This document shows positions 26,668-34,593 of a stretch of 64,000 nt of DNA, in pieces. The notes beneath the pieces were generated by a model. That model made no database searches, was not told the DNA's origin, and saw nothing but the letters and a program-made list of their open reading frames with translations. Location: positions 20,988 to 84,987 of the forward strand of contig URNP01000003.1 in assembly GCA_900549225.1 (NCBI GenBank), in the 5' to 3' direction. Numbering within the stretch: position 1 is the first letter of the stretch; each line of letters begins with the position of its first letter. Source of the DNA: an uncultured Eubacteriales bacterium. Lineage in GTDB: Bacteria > Bacillota > Clostridia > Christensenellales > CAG-917. A program made the translations under genes and the position numbers.

Positions 26668-27861
26668 CTACAAAAACGGGTGACTTTCAAAAGTTATCGC
26701 GTGCGAAACGCCGGGAATCGTTTCCTTTTGAAGAGGCGTATCCTTGTTCAAAAGAGCCCCCGTGGGAACGACGAGTACTCTCTTCAACTCTCCCCTTTGC
26801 ATTTTTTTGAGGATATACGCGTTGAAAACAGTGTTTACGCAACCTGCGCCCGAACCGCCCTGGAACGTCTTTTGCTCGGGCGTAAAGTAACTTGCGCCGC
26901 AATCCATATAGTATTTGGGAAGCGTTATACCCTCTTTCGAGAGCAAATATTCAAGCATTTTCTTGCCGTGTCTGCCCAAATCGCCCGTAAAAATGCCGTC
27001 GTAATAGTCGGGAGAGCGACCGCTGTCCTTGAAATGCGTCACTATCGTGTCGCAAGCGGCAGGAGCCATCGCAGCCCCCATATTCGCTTCGTCGTCAATG
27101 CCTAAATCTATGACTCTGCCCATCGTTCCGCCCGTCACGGTGACGTAATTTGTGTTCGGCTTGGCGTAATCGTTGCTTTCCTTGTCAAAATTGTCTTCAA
27201 TTATGTTGGATTTTTCCTTATCGATGACTTTTTTCTGCTTTTCTATGCTCTTTTTGTACTTTTCGAGCGTTTTTTCGTCGATATTCATACTATCATCAAT
27301 TGCAATGATATCGTCCTCGTACACTCTTTCGTTCATCATTGACGGTTTTTGAGAGGACAAAACGGTGCAACCTGCTCCCGTAACCGTCCATTGCGACGTC
27401 GGAGTGCGCTGATTGCCAAGTTCGAGCGGAAAACGATATTGCCTTTCGGCAGAAGCGAAGTGACTCGAAGTGGAACAGGTCACGTTTTCGGCAAAACCGC
27501 CCGATATCGCCATAGAGCCGACGATTATACTCTCGCTGAACGTCGAGCAAGCGTTGTATAATCCTAAAAACGCACACGGAAAATTGCGAGCGGCAAGCGA
27601 CGTTGCGGCAAGTTCGTTGAGCAAATCTCCGCCGAGCATTATATCTATATCTTCTCTTTTCAAGCCTGCCTTTTTGATTGCGCCGCTCACTGCGTCACGA
27701 TGCATTTTGCTTTCGCATTTCTCAAAGGATTTTTCGCACCAAACGTCGTTTTTCAAGACGATATCGAACTTATCTGCAAAGTTTCCGTCGCCCTCTTTCG
27801 GACCGACGATCGTAAATCCGCTTTTTATATATATAGCCTTAGATAACTGAAAAGTGCGCAT
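26668..27861 (-). CDS. spoVAD: Stage V sporulation protein AD (thiolase-fold)
   Basis: SpoVAD binds dipicolinic acid during its uptake into the forespore. The 397-aa protein matches the family over GGDLLNELAATSLAARN, YNACSTFSES, GNQRTPTSQWTVTGAG and NMGAAMAPAACDTIV. Relatives are about 340 aa; the difference is a lysine- and glutamate-rich insert of about 65 residues (roughly 173-237, genomic 27151-27345) with heptad-like charge pattern. GAGGTG lies 4 nt upstream. It lies 9 nt after spoVAC. Confidence 0.93.
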   Translation of the reverse strand: MRTFQLSKAIYIKSGFTIVGPKEGDGNFADKFDIVLKNDVWCEKSFEKCESKMHRDAVSGAIKKAGLKREDIDIMLGGDLLNELAATSLAARNFPCAFLGLYNACSTFSESIIVGSMAISGGFAENVTCSTSSHFASAERQYRFPLELGNQRTPTSQWTVTGAGCTVLSSQKPSMMNERVYEDDIIAIDDSMNIDEKTLEKYKKSIEKQKKVIDKEKSNIIEDNFDKESNDYAKPNTNYVTVTGGTMGRVIDLGIDDEANMGAAMAPAACDTIVTHFKDSGRSPDYYDGIFTGDLGRHGKKMLEYLLSKEGITLPKYYMDCGASYFTPEQKTFQGGSGAGCVNTVFNAYILKKMQRGELKRVLVVPTGALLNKDTPLQKETIPGVSHAITFESHPFL

Positions 27862-27869
27862 TTTTCACC

Positions 27870-28313
27870 TCACATATACACGAAATAGCCGATCAATCCG
27901 ACTACGAAACTTGCCACGACGCCGAAAACGATGATCGGACCTGCGATCACGAACATTTTTGCGCAAACGCCGAAAAACACACCCTCTCGGTTATATTCCA
28001 TTGCGGGAGAAACCACCGAGTTTGCAAACCCCGTGATGGGAATTATCGAGCCGCCTCCGGCAAAATGTCCGAGTTTGTCGTAAAGTCCGACCGCAGTGAA
28101 AAAACTACCGAGGAAAATCATTATGCAACTTTCGTAAATCGCAACGTTTTTGTCGCTCATATCCTTGAATATGAGCCGCAAAATATCACCGATTCCTTCG
28201 CCAATGCAACAGATTATTCCGCCCACAAAAAACGCCGCAAGCAACGTTCTCACCATAGGTGACTTCGGCGCGTCTTCTTTGACATACTTTTGATACTCTT
28301 CTCTTTCTATCAT
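27870..28313 (-). CDS. spoVAC: Stage V sporulation protein AC
   Basis: A 147-aa membrane protein; SpoVAC forms the mechanosensitive channel of the dipicolinate transport system. Features: an N-terminal hydrophilic part, then four to five membrane segments with GGIICCIGEGIGDILR, GSFFTAVGLYDKLGHFAGGG and SIIPITGFANSVVSPAMEY. It comes directly after a small open reading frame (3 nt gap) and before spoVAD. Confidence 0.93.
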   Translation of the reverse strand: MIEREEYQKYVKEDAPKSPMVRTLLAAFFVGGIICCIGEGIGDILRLIFKDMSDKNVAIYESCIMIFLGSFFTAVGLYDKLGHFAGGGSIIPITGFANSVVSPAMEYNREGVFFGVCAKMFVIAGPIIVFGVVASFVVGLIGYFVYM

Positions 28314-28316
28314 AAT

Positions 28317-28484
28317 TCACTTCGTCGGATTTGCGTTTTCACTTGCGGCAGAGATTTTTTCGGCACTTGAAGAATCGGCGTTTTTCACGCCTTCGACAAC
28401 ACCTTCGACGTTCAGATTCTTCTTGAAATACACTTCTTTGTCCTCTACGTTCTTTGAAAACAGCGCATCCATATGCGCAATCAT
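28317..28484 (-). CDS. Small protein of 55 aa between sigF and spoVAC (hypothetical)
   Basis: The frame reads MIAHMDALFSKNVEDKEVYF at its start and ends ASENANPTK, hydrophilic and without membrane segments. The stop is 3 nt before the spoVAC start, which suggests translational coupling. There is no convincing ribosome binding site. The 116 bp between it and sigF hold no other gene. I do not recognise a family; it may be a small sporulation protein or simply leader sequence. Confidence 0.45.
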   Translation of the reverse strand: MIAHMDALFSKNVEDKEVYFKKNLNVEGVVEGVKNADSSSAEKISAASENANPTK

Positions 28485-28600
28485 TGCCAACGAGAGTAAT
28501 TTTTAATCAAAAAAATAATAAAAACGCCCGACGGGTAGTCGAGCATAGGATCGTTTTGAAAATCTAAAAACCGAACGGACGATACGACGTTTTGATAAAG

Positions 28601-29314
28601 TCAATTTTCCATACCGTCTTTGAGTTTTTGAAGCACTTTGTTTTCTATGCGGCTCACCTGAACTTGAGATACGCCAAGTTCTTTTGCGATTTCGCTCTGC
28701 GTTTTATCCCTGAAATAGCGCAAAACTATGACTTTTTTCTCCCTTTGAGGCAAGTCTTCGATGAGGTCTTTGAGGAGCATTTTGTCAATGTTTTCGTCCT
28801 CACACTCTTCGGTTGCGATTTTGTCGCCGAGTTCCAAATCGTCGTCGCCGACGGTTGCCGAAAGCGAGAGCAAATAATGCTGCGCGTCCATTGCGAACAC
28901 GATTTCCTGCGCGTCTACGTCAAACGCGGTCGCAAGTTGCTCAACGGTTGGCTCTGCCTCGCCGTTTTTGAGTTTTTCATCGATATACGCCGAGATTTTC
29001 TGCGCAAGAGATTTCGTCCATCTGGAAACCTTTATCGCGCCGTCATCACGCAAAAATCGCTTGATTTCACCGCTTATCATCGGAACTGCGTACGTTGAAA
29101 AGCGCACGCCGTATTCTACGTCGAAATTTTGCATCGCTTTGATGAATCCGATTGCCCCGAGTTGCATCAAATCGTCGTATTCGAGCCTGCCTTTGAATCG
29201 CTTTACGATGGATTTTATCAGCGGAACGTTTTCCTCGATTAGTTTTTCTTTCGCACCGTCGTCGCCTGCCTGAGCCTTTTTGAGAAGTTCGAGCGTGGCT
29301 TGATGCTCTAACAT
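28601..29314 (-). CDS. sigF: RNA polymerase sporulation sigma factor SigF
   Basis: Sigma-F (SpoIIAC) is the first forespore-specific sigma factor. The 237-aa protein has region 2 (YDDLMQLGAIGFIKAMQNFD, VRFSTYAVPMISGEIKRFLR) and region 4 with helix-turn-helix SEIAKELGVSQVQVSRIENK. It follows spoIIAA and spoIIAB in the standard order with a 7-nt overlap with spoIIAB, which settles sigma-F rather than sigma-G. It is followed by spoVA genes in the same direction. Confidence 0.95.
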   Translation of the reverse strand: MLEHQATLELLKKAQAGDDGAKEKLIEENVPLIKSIVKRFKGRLEYDDLMQLGAIGFIKAMQNFDVEYGVRFSTYAVPMISGEIKRFLRDDGAIKVSRWTKSLAQKISAYIDEKLKNGEAEPTVEQLATAFDVDAQEIVFAMDAQHYLLSLSATVGDDDLELGDKIATEECEDENIDKMLLKDLIEDLPQREKKVIVLRYFRDKTQSEIAKELGVSQVQVSRIENKVLQKLKDGMEN

Positions 29315-29736
29315 TCTTTTATCACCTTTTTCATTCTGACAACAGTGCCCTCACCAACCACGGAAGTCACGTCCATTTCGTCCATAAAAGTTTCGATAAT
29401 CGTGAAGCCCATACCGCTACGCTCGTCGCTCGCCGCCGTGGTGAAAAACGGCTCGATCGCCTCTTTTACGTCCGCTATGCCCTTGCCGAAGTCGCGCACA
29501 ACAATTTCTATCGTGCGATTTTGTTTGTCAACACGGCACTCGATTTGCATAATTCCGCTCTCGTCACTGCCGTATGCGTGCACCACTACGTTGGTCACCG
29601 CTTCGCTTACCGCGGTTTTTATGTCGTTTATCTCCTCGAGCGTCGGGGAACATTCTATGGCAAACGACGCCACTACGTTGCGTGCGAACGCTTCATTTTT
29701 GGACGTCGCAAGCAGTTTCATATCAAAATAATTCAT
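29308..29736 (-). CDS. spoIIAB: Anti-sigma F factor SpoIIAB
   Basis: SpoIIAB is a GHKL-fold kinase that holds sigma-F inactive and phosphorylates SpoIIAA. The 142-aa protein has the N box (EAVTNVVVHAYG), the G1 box (VRDFGKGIADV) and the G2 box (RSGMGFTIIETFMDEM). AAGGAG lies 5 nt upstream. It is coupled to sigF by overlap. Confidence 0.95.
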   Translation of the reverse strand: MNYFDMKLLATSKNEAFARNVVASFAIECSPTLEEINDIKTAVSEAVTNVVVHAYGSDESGIMQIECRVDKQNRTIEIVVRDFGKGIADVKEAIEPFFTTAASDERSGMGFTIIETFMDEMDVTSVVGEGTVVRMKKVIKEC

Positions 29737-29745
29737 ACTTTCTCC

Positions 29746-30057
29746 TTATTCAACAATCGGTACGAAGCGGTACACGCCGCTCGCGCAAAAAACTTTGTCC
29801 ACTTGTTTGGGTACTGCGGCAAGCAACAGTTCGGCGTGCCGCGCCTTGAGTTTCTTGTATCTTCCGAGCACGAATCCGAGTCCCGTGCTGTCGATGAACG
29901 TCACGCCGCGCATATCGAATATCATCGAACGTAAATCGCGGGTGTTTTCGATGATATCGTCAATTCTCGATCTGACCATCTTCACGCAGTATTCGTCGAT
30001 TTCGCCCGAAAGCACAACGCGCACACAATCTTTTTCAGATATAAATTCAACTTCCAT
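29746..30057 (-). CDS. spoIIAA: Anti-anti-sigma factor SpoIIAA
   Basis: A 103-aa STAS-domain protein. It contains VTFIDSTGLGFVLGRYK with the phosphorylatable serine at about position 57. Unphosphorylated SpoIIAA binds SpoIIAB and frees sigma-F. GGAGG lies 5 nt upstream. It heads the spoIIA operon, facing away from the tRNA array. I could not identify a convincing sigma-H promoter in the 118 bp upstream. Confidence 0.94.
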   Translation of the reverse strand: MEVEFISEKDCVRVVLSGEIDEYCVKMVRSRIDDIIENTRDLRSMIFDMRGVTFIDSTGLGFVLGRYKKLKARHAELLLAAVPKQVDKVFCASGVYRFVPIVE

Positions 30058-30175
30058 ATTGCCTCCGTCATTAGAATAAACAGTATCTAATCGAAGATTT
30101 TGACGAGTTTTGCGTTTTTTGCGAAAATCAAAAATTTTTATGTCAAAAAATTCTTCAAATCTATCAAAAAAATCA

Positions 30176-30204
30176 TTGACAACTTTTTTGATTTATTGTA
30201 TATT
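30176..30204 (+). promoter_or_regulatory. Sigma-A promoter of the tRNA array
   Basis: A perfect -35 TTGACA (30176-30181), a 17-bp spacer and -10 TATATT (30199-30204). It lies about 34 bp upstream of the first tRNA gene. Confidence 0.85.
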
Positions 30205-30237
30205 GTTGTAGTCGCAATGAACGACGCGAAAATCTTT

Positions 30238-30315
30238 CGGGGTGTAGCGCAGTTTGGCTAGCGCGTCTGATTTGGGTTCAGAAGGTCGGGAGTTCGAATC
30301 TCTTCACCCCGACCA
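30238..30315 (+). tRNA. tRNA-Pro (TGG)
   Basis: Acceptor arm CGGGGTG pairs with CACCCCG; anticodon loop TTTGGGT gives TGG; the T-loop GTTCGAATC is present and CCA is encoded. Confidence 0.95.
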
Positions 30316-30338
30316 GCACAACTTCACCGATATGATTC

Positions 30339-30415
30339 GGGCCTTTAGCTCAGTTGGTTAGAGCAGTCGGCTCATAACCGATCGGTCCGCGGTTCGAGTC
30401 CGTGAAGGCCCACCA
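30339..30415 (+). tRNA. tRNA-Met (CAT)
   Basis: Acceptor GGGCCTT pairs with AAGGCCC; anticodon CAT lies in GGCTCATAACC; CCA is encoded. It looks like an elongator tRNA-Met; an isoleucine tRNA with modified CAT anticodon cannot be fully excluded. Confidence 0.9.
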
Positions 30416-30432
30416 TAAAATATAAATTATTT

Positions 30433-30509
30433 GGCCCGGTAGTACAGTTGGTTAGTACGCCAGCCTGTCACGCTGGAGGTCAGGGGTTCGAGCCCCCTCC
30501 GGGTCGCCA
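30433..30509 (+). tRNA. tRNA-Asp (GTC)
   Basis: Acceptor GGCCCGG pairs with CCGGGTC (with one G-T pair); anticodon loop CTGTCAC gives GTC; CCA is encoded. Confidence 0.94.
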
Positions 30510-30556
30510 TCAACCGTCACTGCCATAAAACTAAAAAAGGGATCGAAATCCCAAAT

Positions 30557-30632
30557 GCCTCGGTAGCTCAGGTGGTAGAGCAAGGGACTGAAAATCCCTG
30601 TGTCGGTGGTTCGAGTCCGCCCCGAGGCACCA
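30557..30632 (+). tRNA. tRNA-Phe (GAA)
   Basis: Acceptor GCCTCGG pairs with CCGAGGC; anticodon loop CTGAAAA gives GAA; CCA is encoded. Confidence 0.95.
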
Positions 30633-30644
30633 ACAACTCAATAC

Positions 30645-30720
30645 GCTGGTGTAGCTCAACAGGCAGAGCAACTGATTTGTAATCAGTAGGTTGTTGGTTC
30701 GATTCCGATCACCAGCTCCA
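30645..30720 (+). tRNA. tRNA-Thr (TGT)
   Basis: Acceptor GCTGGTG pairs with CACCAGC; anticodon loop TTTGTAA gives TGT; CCA is encoded. Confidence 0.95.
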
Positions 30721-30723
30721 TAT

Positions 30724-30808
<85 letters not shown>

Positions 30809-30810
30809 AC

Positions 30811-30839
30811 AAAATCCGTGTCAGTTGGCACGGATTTTT
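30811..30839 (+). terminator. Intrinsic terminator of the tRNA array
   Basis: AAAATCCGTG and CACGGATTTTT form the stem, ending in a T-run, directly after tRNA-Tyr. Confidence 0.88.
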
Positions 30840-30880
30840 CTTTTGAAAAATCCTTTGCCGTTTGACAGTATTTTCTTGGT

Positions 30881-30982
30881 ACTACCGCACAATCGTCCGT
30901 ATGCTCTAAAAACAAGCACGGACAAAAAACCATACCGCAATTCCGCACGCCCGATTGTTTGGTGAAAGCGTGCTACGCACGC
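30881..30982 (+). other. Conserved intergenic segment, copy 1 (candidate structured RNA)
   Basis: In the 430-bp gap between the tRNA terminator and the EamA gene, this stretch resembles 37861-37969: shared features are CCGCRCAA near the left end, GGACAAAAA, CCRCAATTCCGC and TTGNTTGG, then a hairpin. Here ACAATCG (30889-30895) can pair with CGATTGT (30952-30958), and the final hairpin is GCGTGC/GCACGC (30968-30982) without a T-run. The rest of the gap holds only the EamA promoter. Confidence 0.4.
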
Positions 30983-31175
30983 AATGCGAATATAATCATA
31001 AAATTTTTGCTATTTTCGCTGTGTTCTGTCACATAAAGTGTCACATATTTATCCGATTCAAGCAGTAATACTGAAATATTGCAGTAAAGATTTTTGCTGT
31101 GAATGTGTACGATTTTGTATTAAAGTTGGAAATAACCCAATAAGATTTTTTTGTTTATAACTACATATGAAATCG

Positions 31176-31204
31176 TTGACAATCCAAAAATAGGGTCACA
31201 TACT
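31176..31204 (+). promoter_or_regulatory. Promoter of the EamA transporter gene
   Basis: A perfect -35 TTGACA (31176-31181), a 17-bp spacer and a weak -10 CATACT (31199-31204), 35 bp upstream of the start codon. Confidence 0.6.
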
Positions 31205-31239
31205 TATGGCGGAAATACGGCATAAAGGAAGTTTTGGAT

Positions 31240-32289
31240 ATGGTGTGGGTATTGTTGGCTCTCGGCGGTGCTGTTTGCACTTCGATGACAACCATTCTTG
31301 CAAAAATCGGCATTAAAGACGTTAATTCAAACTTTGCAACGGCGTATAGGACGCTTATCGTCATCGTTTGTGCGCTCGTAATGTGTCTTGCCACGGGCGA
31401 TATAAGTCAATTCGGAGCGCTGAGCGGCAAAAACTGGTTGTTTTTGGTGCTGTCCGGATTTGCAACGGGTATTTCCTGGCTGTTTTATTTCGGAGCGCTC
31501 AAAGAAGGCGACGTAAACAAAGTCGCGCCGATTGACAAGTCAAGTTTCATTTTGTCCGCAATCTTGTTTTTGATATTTTTCTTTGACGACACGACCAAAG
31601 GCGGAGATACGCTCACGATTTGTATGCTTTGTCTGACGATGGTGTTGATGCTCGCAGGCACGATACTTATGCTGCCCAAGCACACGATCGAGTTTAAAAA
31701 GCATCATAAACCTCAATCCAACGTATTAGATGCTCAAAATTCGCAGGTCGTTGCGGACGGCACGAGCGATGAAAACAGTCAAGATAACGTCAAGGAATCC
31801 GCTTCTCAATACACCGAATCTACTCTCACCGCAACCGCCGATACGGAAAAGAAAAGCAAAAAATGGGTTGTTTACGCCGTATTGAGCGCAGTGTTTGCCG
31901 CTCTAGTTTCGCTATTTGCAAAACTCGGTCTTAAAGATATTCCCTCCGACGTCGGAACTTTTTACAGAACAATTGTCGTGTTTATCTTTGCAACGTCGAT
32001 AGTGCTCGCAAAAAAAGATTACCGTGGCATAAAACAGATTAACCCGAAATCTTGGATATTCCTCACGTTTTCGGGCATCGCAACGGGCGGCGCGTGGCTC
32101 TGTGAATACTATGCGCTCAACTTTTCTGGCGCAAATCCCGTCGCGGTCAACTGTATCGGGAAACTTTCGATACTTCTCACAATGTTCTTATCCTGGCTGA
32201 TTATGAAAGAAAAATTCACCGCTCGCTCACTCGTCGGGCTCGGTTTGCTCACCGCAGGCATAGGTTTGATTATCGGATTCAGTTTGTAA
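31240..32289 (+). CDS. EamA/DMT-family transporter with two EamA halves
   Basis: The 349-aa protein has two EamA repeats. Each begins with a similar stretch (TTILAKIGIKDVNSNFATAYRT and SLFAKLGLKDIPSDVGTFYRT share the pattern) and has GIATG or GFATG plus a tryptophan. Each half has about four to five membrane segments. A hydrophilic linker of about 60 residues (rich in N, Q, S, T, D) joins them. The family moves metabolites or drugs; the substrate is unknown. Start at 31240, with AAGGAAG about 9 nt upstream, preferred to the TTG six bases earlier. Confidence 0.88.
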   Translation: MVWVLLALGGAVCTSMTTILAKIGIKDVNSNFATAYRTLIVIVCALVMCLATGDISQFGALSGKNWLFLVLSGFATGISWLFYFGALKEGDVNKVAPIDKSSFILSAILFLIFFFDDTTKGGDTLTICMLCLTMVLMLAGTILMLPKHTIEFKKHHKPQSNVLDAQNSQVVADGTSDENSQDNVKESASQYTESTLTATADTEKKSKKWVVYAVLSAVFAALVSLFAKLGLKDIPSDVGTFYRTIVVFIFATSIVLAKKDYRGIKQINPKSWIFLTFSGIATGGAWLCEYYALNFSGANPVAVNCIGKLSILLTMFLSWLIMKEKFTARSLVGLGLLTAGIGLIIGFSL

Positions 32290-32311
32290 AACGCAATATG
32301 GTTAAATCAAG

Positions 32312-32341
32312 CGAAAACCGCACTGTTTAGTGCGGTTTTCG
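32312..32341 (+). terminator. Intrinsic terminator after the EamA gene
   Basis: CGAAAACCGCACT and AGTGCGGTTTTCG form a 13-bp stem with a 4-nt loop; the T-run lies inside the right arm. Confidence 0.75.
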
Positions 32342-32440
32342 TTTGCCAACCTTATTAATCAAAACCAAAACATCCGTTGTGTTTTTGAAAATACTTTACA
32401 ATATTGAAAATTCTATTGAATAAATCCTCTTATATTTTGA

Positions 32441-33685
32441 TTAAATTTTCTTATACTCGTCGCAAGGAATGAAATACTTGCGCTTCATCTTCACATTGAG
32501 AATTTCGCACATAACGAGCATCAAAACCGCAAATATCAGCAAATAGCCCCAATAAAGTCCTATTGAAACGTTTTGAGCAATTACGCCGAAAAGAGGCGGC
32601 ATTGCAGTGATTCCGATATATGCAAACGCCATTTGTACTCCGATTATCGCTTGGGAATTCTCTTTGCCGAAATTGTACGGCGTTGAGTGGATTATCGCAG
32701 GATAAATCGGCGCACAACCGAGCCCTATGACAATGAGTCCGACAAGCGACGGCGCGGCTTCTTTTACGGGAATCGCAAGAAGCAAAATTCCTACCAAAAT
32801 GATTATCGTGCCAAGTCGTATGAGCGTTTTGTCCCCTGCTTTGTCGGCGAAAAAACCGCTTAGCGCACGCCCTGCCGTGATTCCGATATAGAAAAACGAG
32901 GCAAATTTTGCCGCTACGGTGGCATCGATGCCTTTGTATTCGACAAGATAACTCGTTGCCCAAAGTCCTGCGGTCTGTTCCATTGCACAATATGCGAAAA
33001 AGGCTATGAGAACGAGAAATATTCCTTTGATTCTAAACACGGAAAGCGTTGAAACTTTTGAGGTATCTTTTTGCTCGGAAAGTTGCGTTTCCGACAATCT
33101 ATCGATATTTTTTTGCAAATACGAAGCCTTTTTGCCACTTCCTTTTCTCCATATGGGAAGCGTGAAAAACAAAAGTGCGGAGAGAGCAATCTGTATGTAG
33201 AAAACGATGCGGAAACCGCTTGGCCAACCAAGTCCGCCCGTAAGTGCAAAACTCATAATATACGGGCTTATCGACGCGCCTACGCCCCACATACAATGAA
33301 GCCAACTCAAATGTCTTGCGGGATAATTGAGCGCAACGTAATTGTTGAGCGCGGCGTCAACCGCGCCTGCTCCAAGTCCGTACGGAATGGCAAATACGCA
33401 AAGCATCCAAAAAGCCTTTGCAAAAGAAAATCCCAAAAGTCCGAGCGCAGTAAGCGTAACACTGATTGCCGTGACGAGTCCCGTGCCGAGTTTGTTGGTC
33501 AATGAATTTGAAAAGAAACTCGAAATTATCGTGCCGACGGAGATAATTATCGTAATTATGCCTGCCGACGACATAGATACGCTCAAATCTGCGTGCATAA
33601 TCGGCCACGCAGACCCTATGAGTGAATCCGGAAGCCCCAAACTAATGAATGAAAGATAGATGATTGCAAGAAGCAATGAGTACAT
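32441..33685 (-). CDS. MFS transporter
   Basis: A 414-aa protein with about twelve membrane segments in two halves split by a charged central loop (around residues 190-225, with KKASYLQKNIDRLSETQLSEQ in part). The N-terminal half has SLGLPDSLIGSAWPIM and GLGAGAVDAALNNYVA, resembling MFS_1 members close to sugar or drug carriers such as the FucP/YbjJ group. The substrate is not evident. No ribosome binding site is seen before the ATG. It is monocistronic. Confidence 0.87.
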   Translation of the reverse strand: MYSLLLAIIYLSFISLGLPDSLIGSAWPIMHADLSVSMSSAGIITIIISVGTIISSFFSNSLTNKLGTGLVTAISVTLTALGLLGFSFAKAFWMLCVFAIPYGLGAGAVDAALNNYVALNYPARHLSWLHCMWGVGASISPYIMSFALTGGLGWPSGFRIVFYIQIALSALLFFTLPIWRKGSGKKASYLQKNIDRLSETQLSEQKDTSKVSTLSVFRIKGIFLVLIAFFAYCAMEQTAGLWATSYLVEYKGIDATVAAKFASFFYIGITAGRALSGFFADKAGDKTLIRLGTIIILVGILLLAIPVKEAAPSLVGLIVIGLGCAPIYPAIIHSTPYNFGKENSQAIIGVQMAFAYIGITAMPPLFGVIAQNVSIGLYWGYLLIFAVLMLVMCEILNVKMKRKYFIPCDEYKKI

Positions 33686-33789
33686 TTGCGAGTATAGATA
33701 CTATTTTTGTTAACACAAAGGAAACTTGCTTATAATTCATTTCCGTTTCAAAATTTGCGATGATTTGACGTGAATTTCGTTAAATTTCC

Positions 33790-34359
33790 CTACGGTCTGC
33801 GCATTGCGACATGGGTGATGCCTCTCCACTCTACGATTTCACACACCTCAAAGCCAAGTTTTTTGTAGATTGCAACGTCGCTCGGATCTTGCGTTTCGAG
33901 GAATACCGGCATATCCTTGCATATCTCGTTGAGCATCTTTTTAAGTTTGCCTTGTCCTCTGCACTTTTCGATTACGCCGATATTTTTGATATAGCAGTCG
34001 GTTTGCGGATCGTAATACTTTTGCGCGACGGAATCTGCCATTTCGACGTATTGCTTTGCGATTTTTGCCTGTTTGATACCGACGTTGAGGAAAAACGCCA
34101 AATCGAAAAAGGGATTTGCGAACGCTTTTTTGAGTTCGATTTCAGTGTCCGAGGGCGTTTTGATTGAGCATAAAGCAAGAAAATCGCCGTCCTTATAGGT
34201 GAAATTCTGCGCGCAAAAAACTTCCGCGCGGAAGAGATAATACATTCTTTTGAGGCGATTGCGCTTGCCGAACAAAACATCGTAGGCTTCGTACTTTGAG
34301 AAAATGTCCGTGAAAACAGCAGACGCTTTTTTGATTTCTTTGCGAGTGATTTTTTCCAT
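33790..34359 (-). CDS. GNAT-family N-acetyltransferase
   Basis: A 189-aa protein whose C-terminal half has the GNAT acetyl-CoA pattern (IGVIEKCRGQGKLKKMLNEI, with the R/Q-x-x-G-x-G/A loop) and the later ETQDPSDVAIYKKLGFEV typical of the fold's last strands. The N-terminal part (about 1-80) is helical and less conserved. The acceptor is unknown. The gene stands alone, next to the MFS gene on the same strand (gap 104 bp), but a shared transcript is not obvious. Confidence 0.8.
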   Translation of the reverse strand: MEKITRKEIKKASAVFTDIFSKYEAYDVLFGKRNRLKRMYYLFRAEVFCAQNFTYKDGDFLALCSIKTPSDTEIELKKAFANPFFDLAFFLNVGIKQAKIAKQYVEMADSVAQKYYDPQTDCYIKNIGVIEKCRGQGKLKKMLNEICKDMPVFLETQDPSDVAIYKKLGFEVCEIVEWRGITHVAMRRP

Positions 34360-34529
34360 ACGTACATTCTATCATCTTTTCGAGCACATTTCAACCGAAA
34401 CGATACGCTCGTCTTGCGCTTTGCGCCCCTCTTTTTAGCGGAAAACGCAAGTTTTCATTGCAAAAGTACTTTCGTTTTTCTACATACGATAATTCTATCC
34501 CGTAACTGCGCTGTATACGGTATAGAATA

Positions 34530-34558
34530 TTGACATTTTACGCATAGTTTGATAAAAT
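34530..34558 (+). promoter_or_regulatory. Sigma-A promoter of the tyrosine recombinase gene
   Basis: A perfect -35 TTGACA (34530-34535), a 17-bp spacer and -10 TAAAAT (34553-34558), 35 bp upstream of the start codon. The remaining bases back to the GNAT gene (34360-34529) hold nothing else I recognise. Confidence 0.8.
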
Positions 34559-34593
34559 TAAATCACCAAAATTAAACGTCAAGGAGGCCCAAA

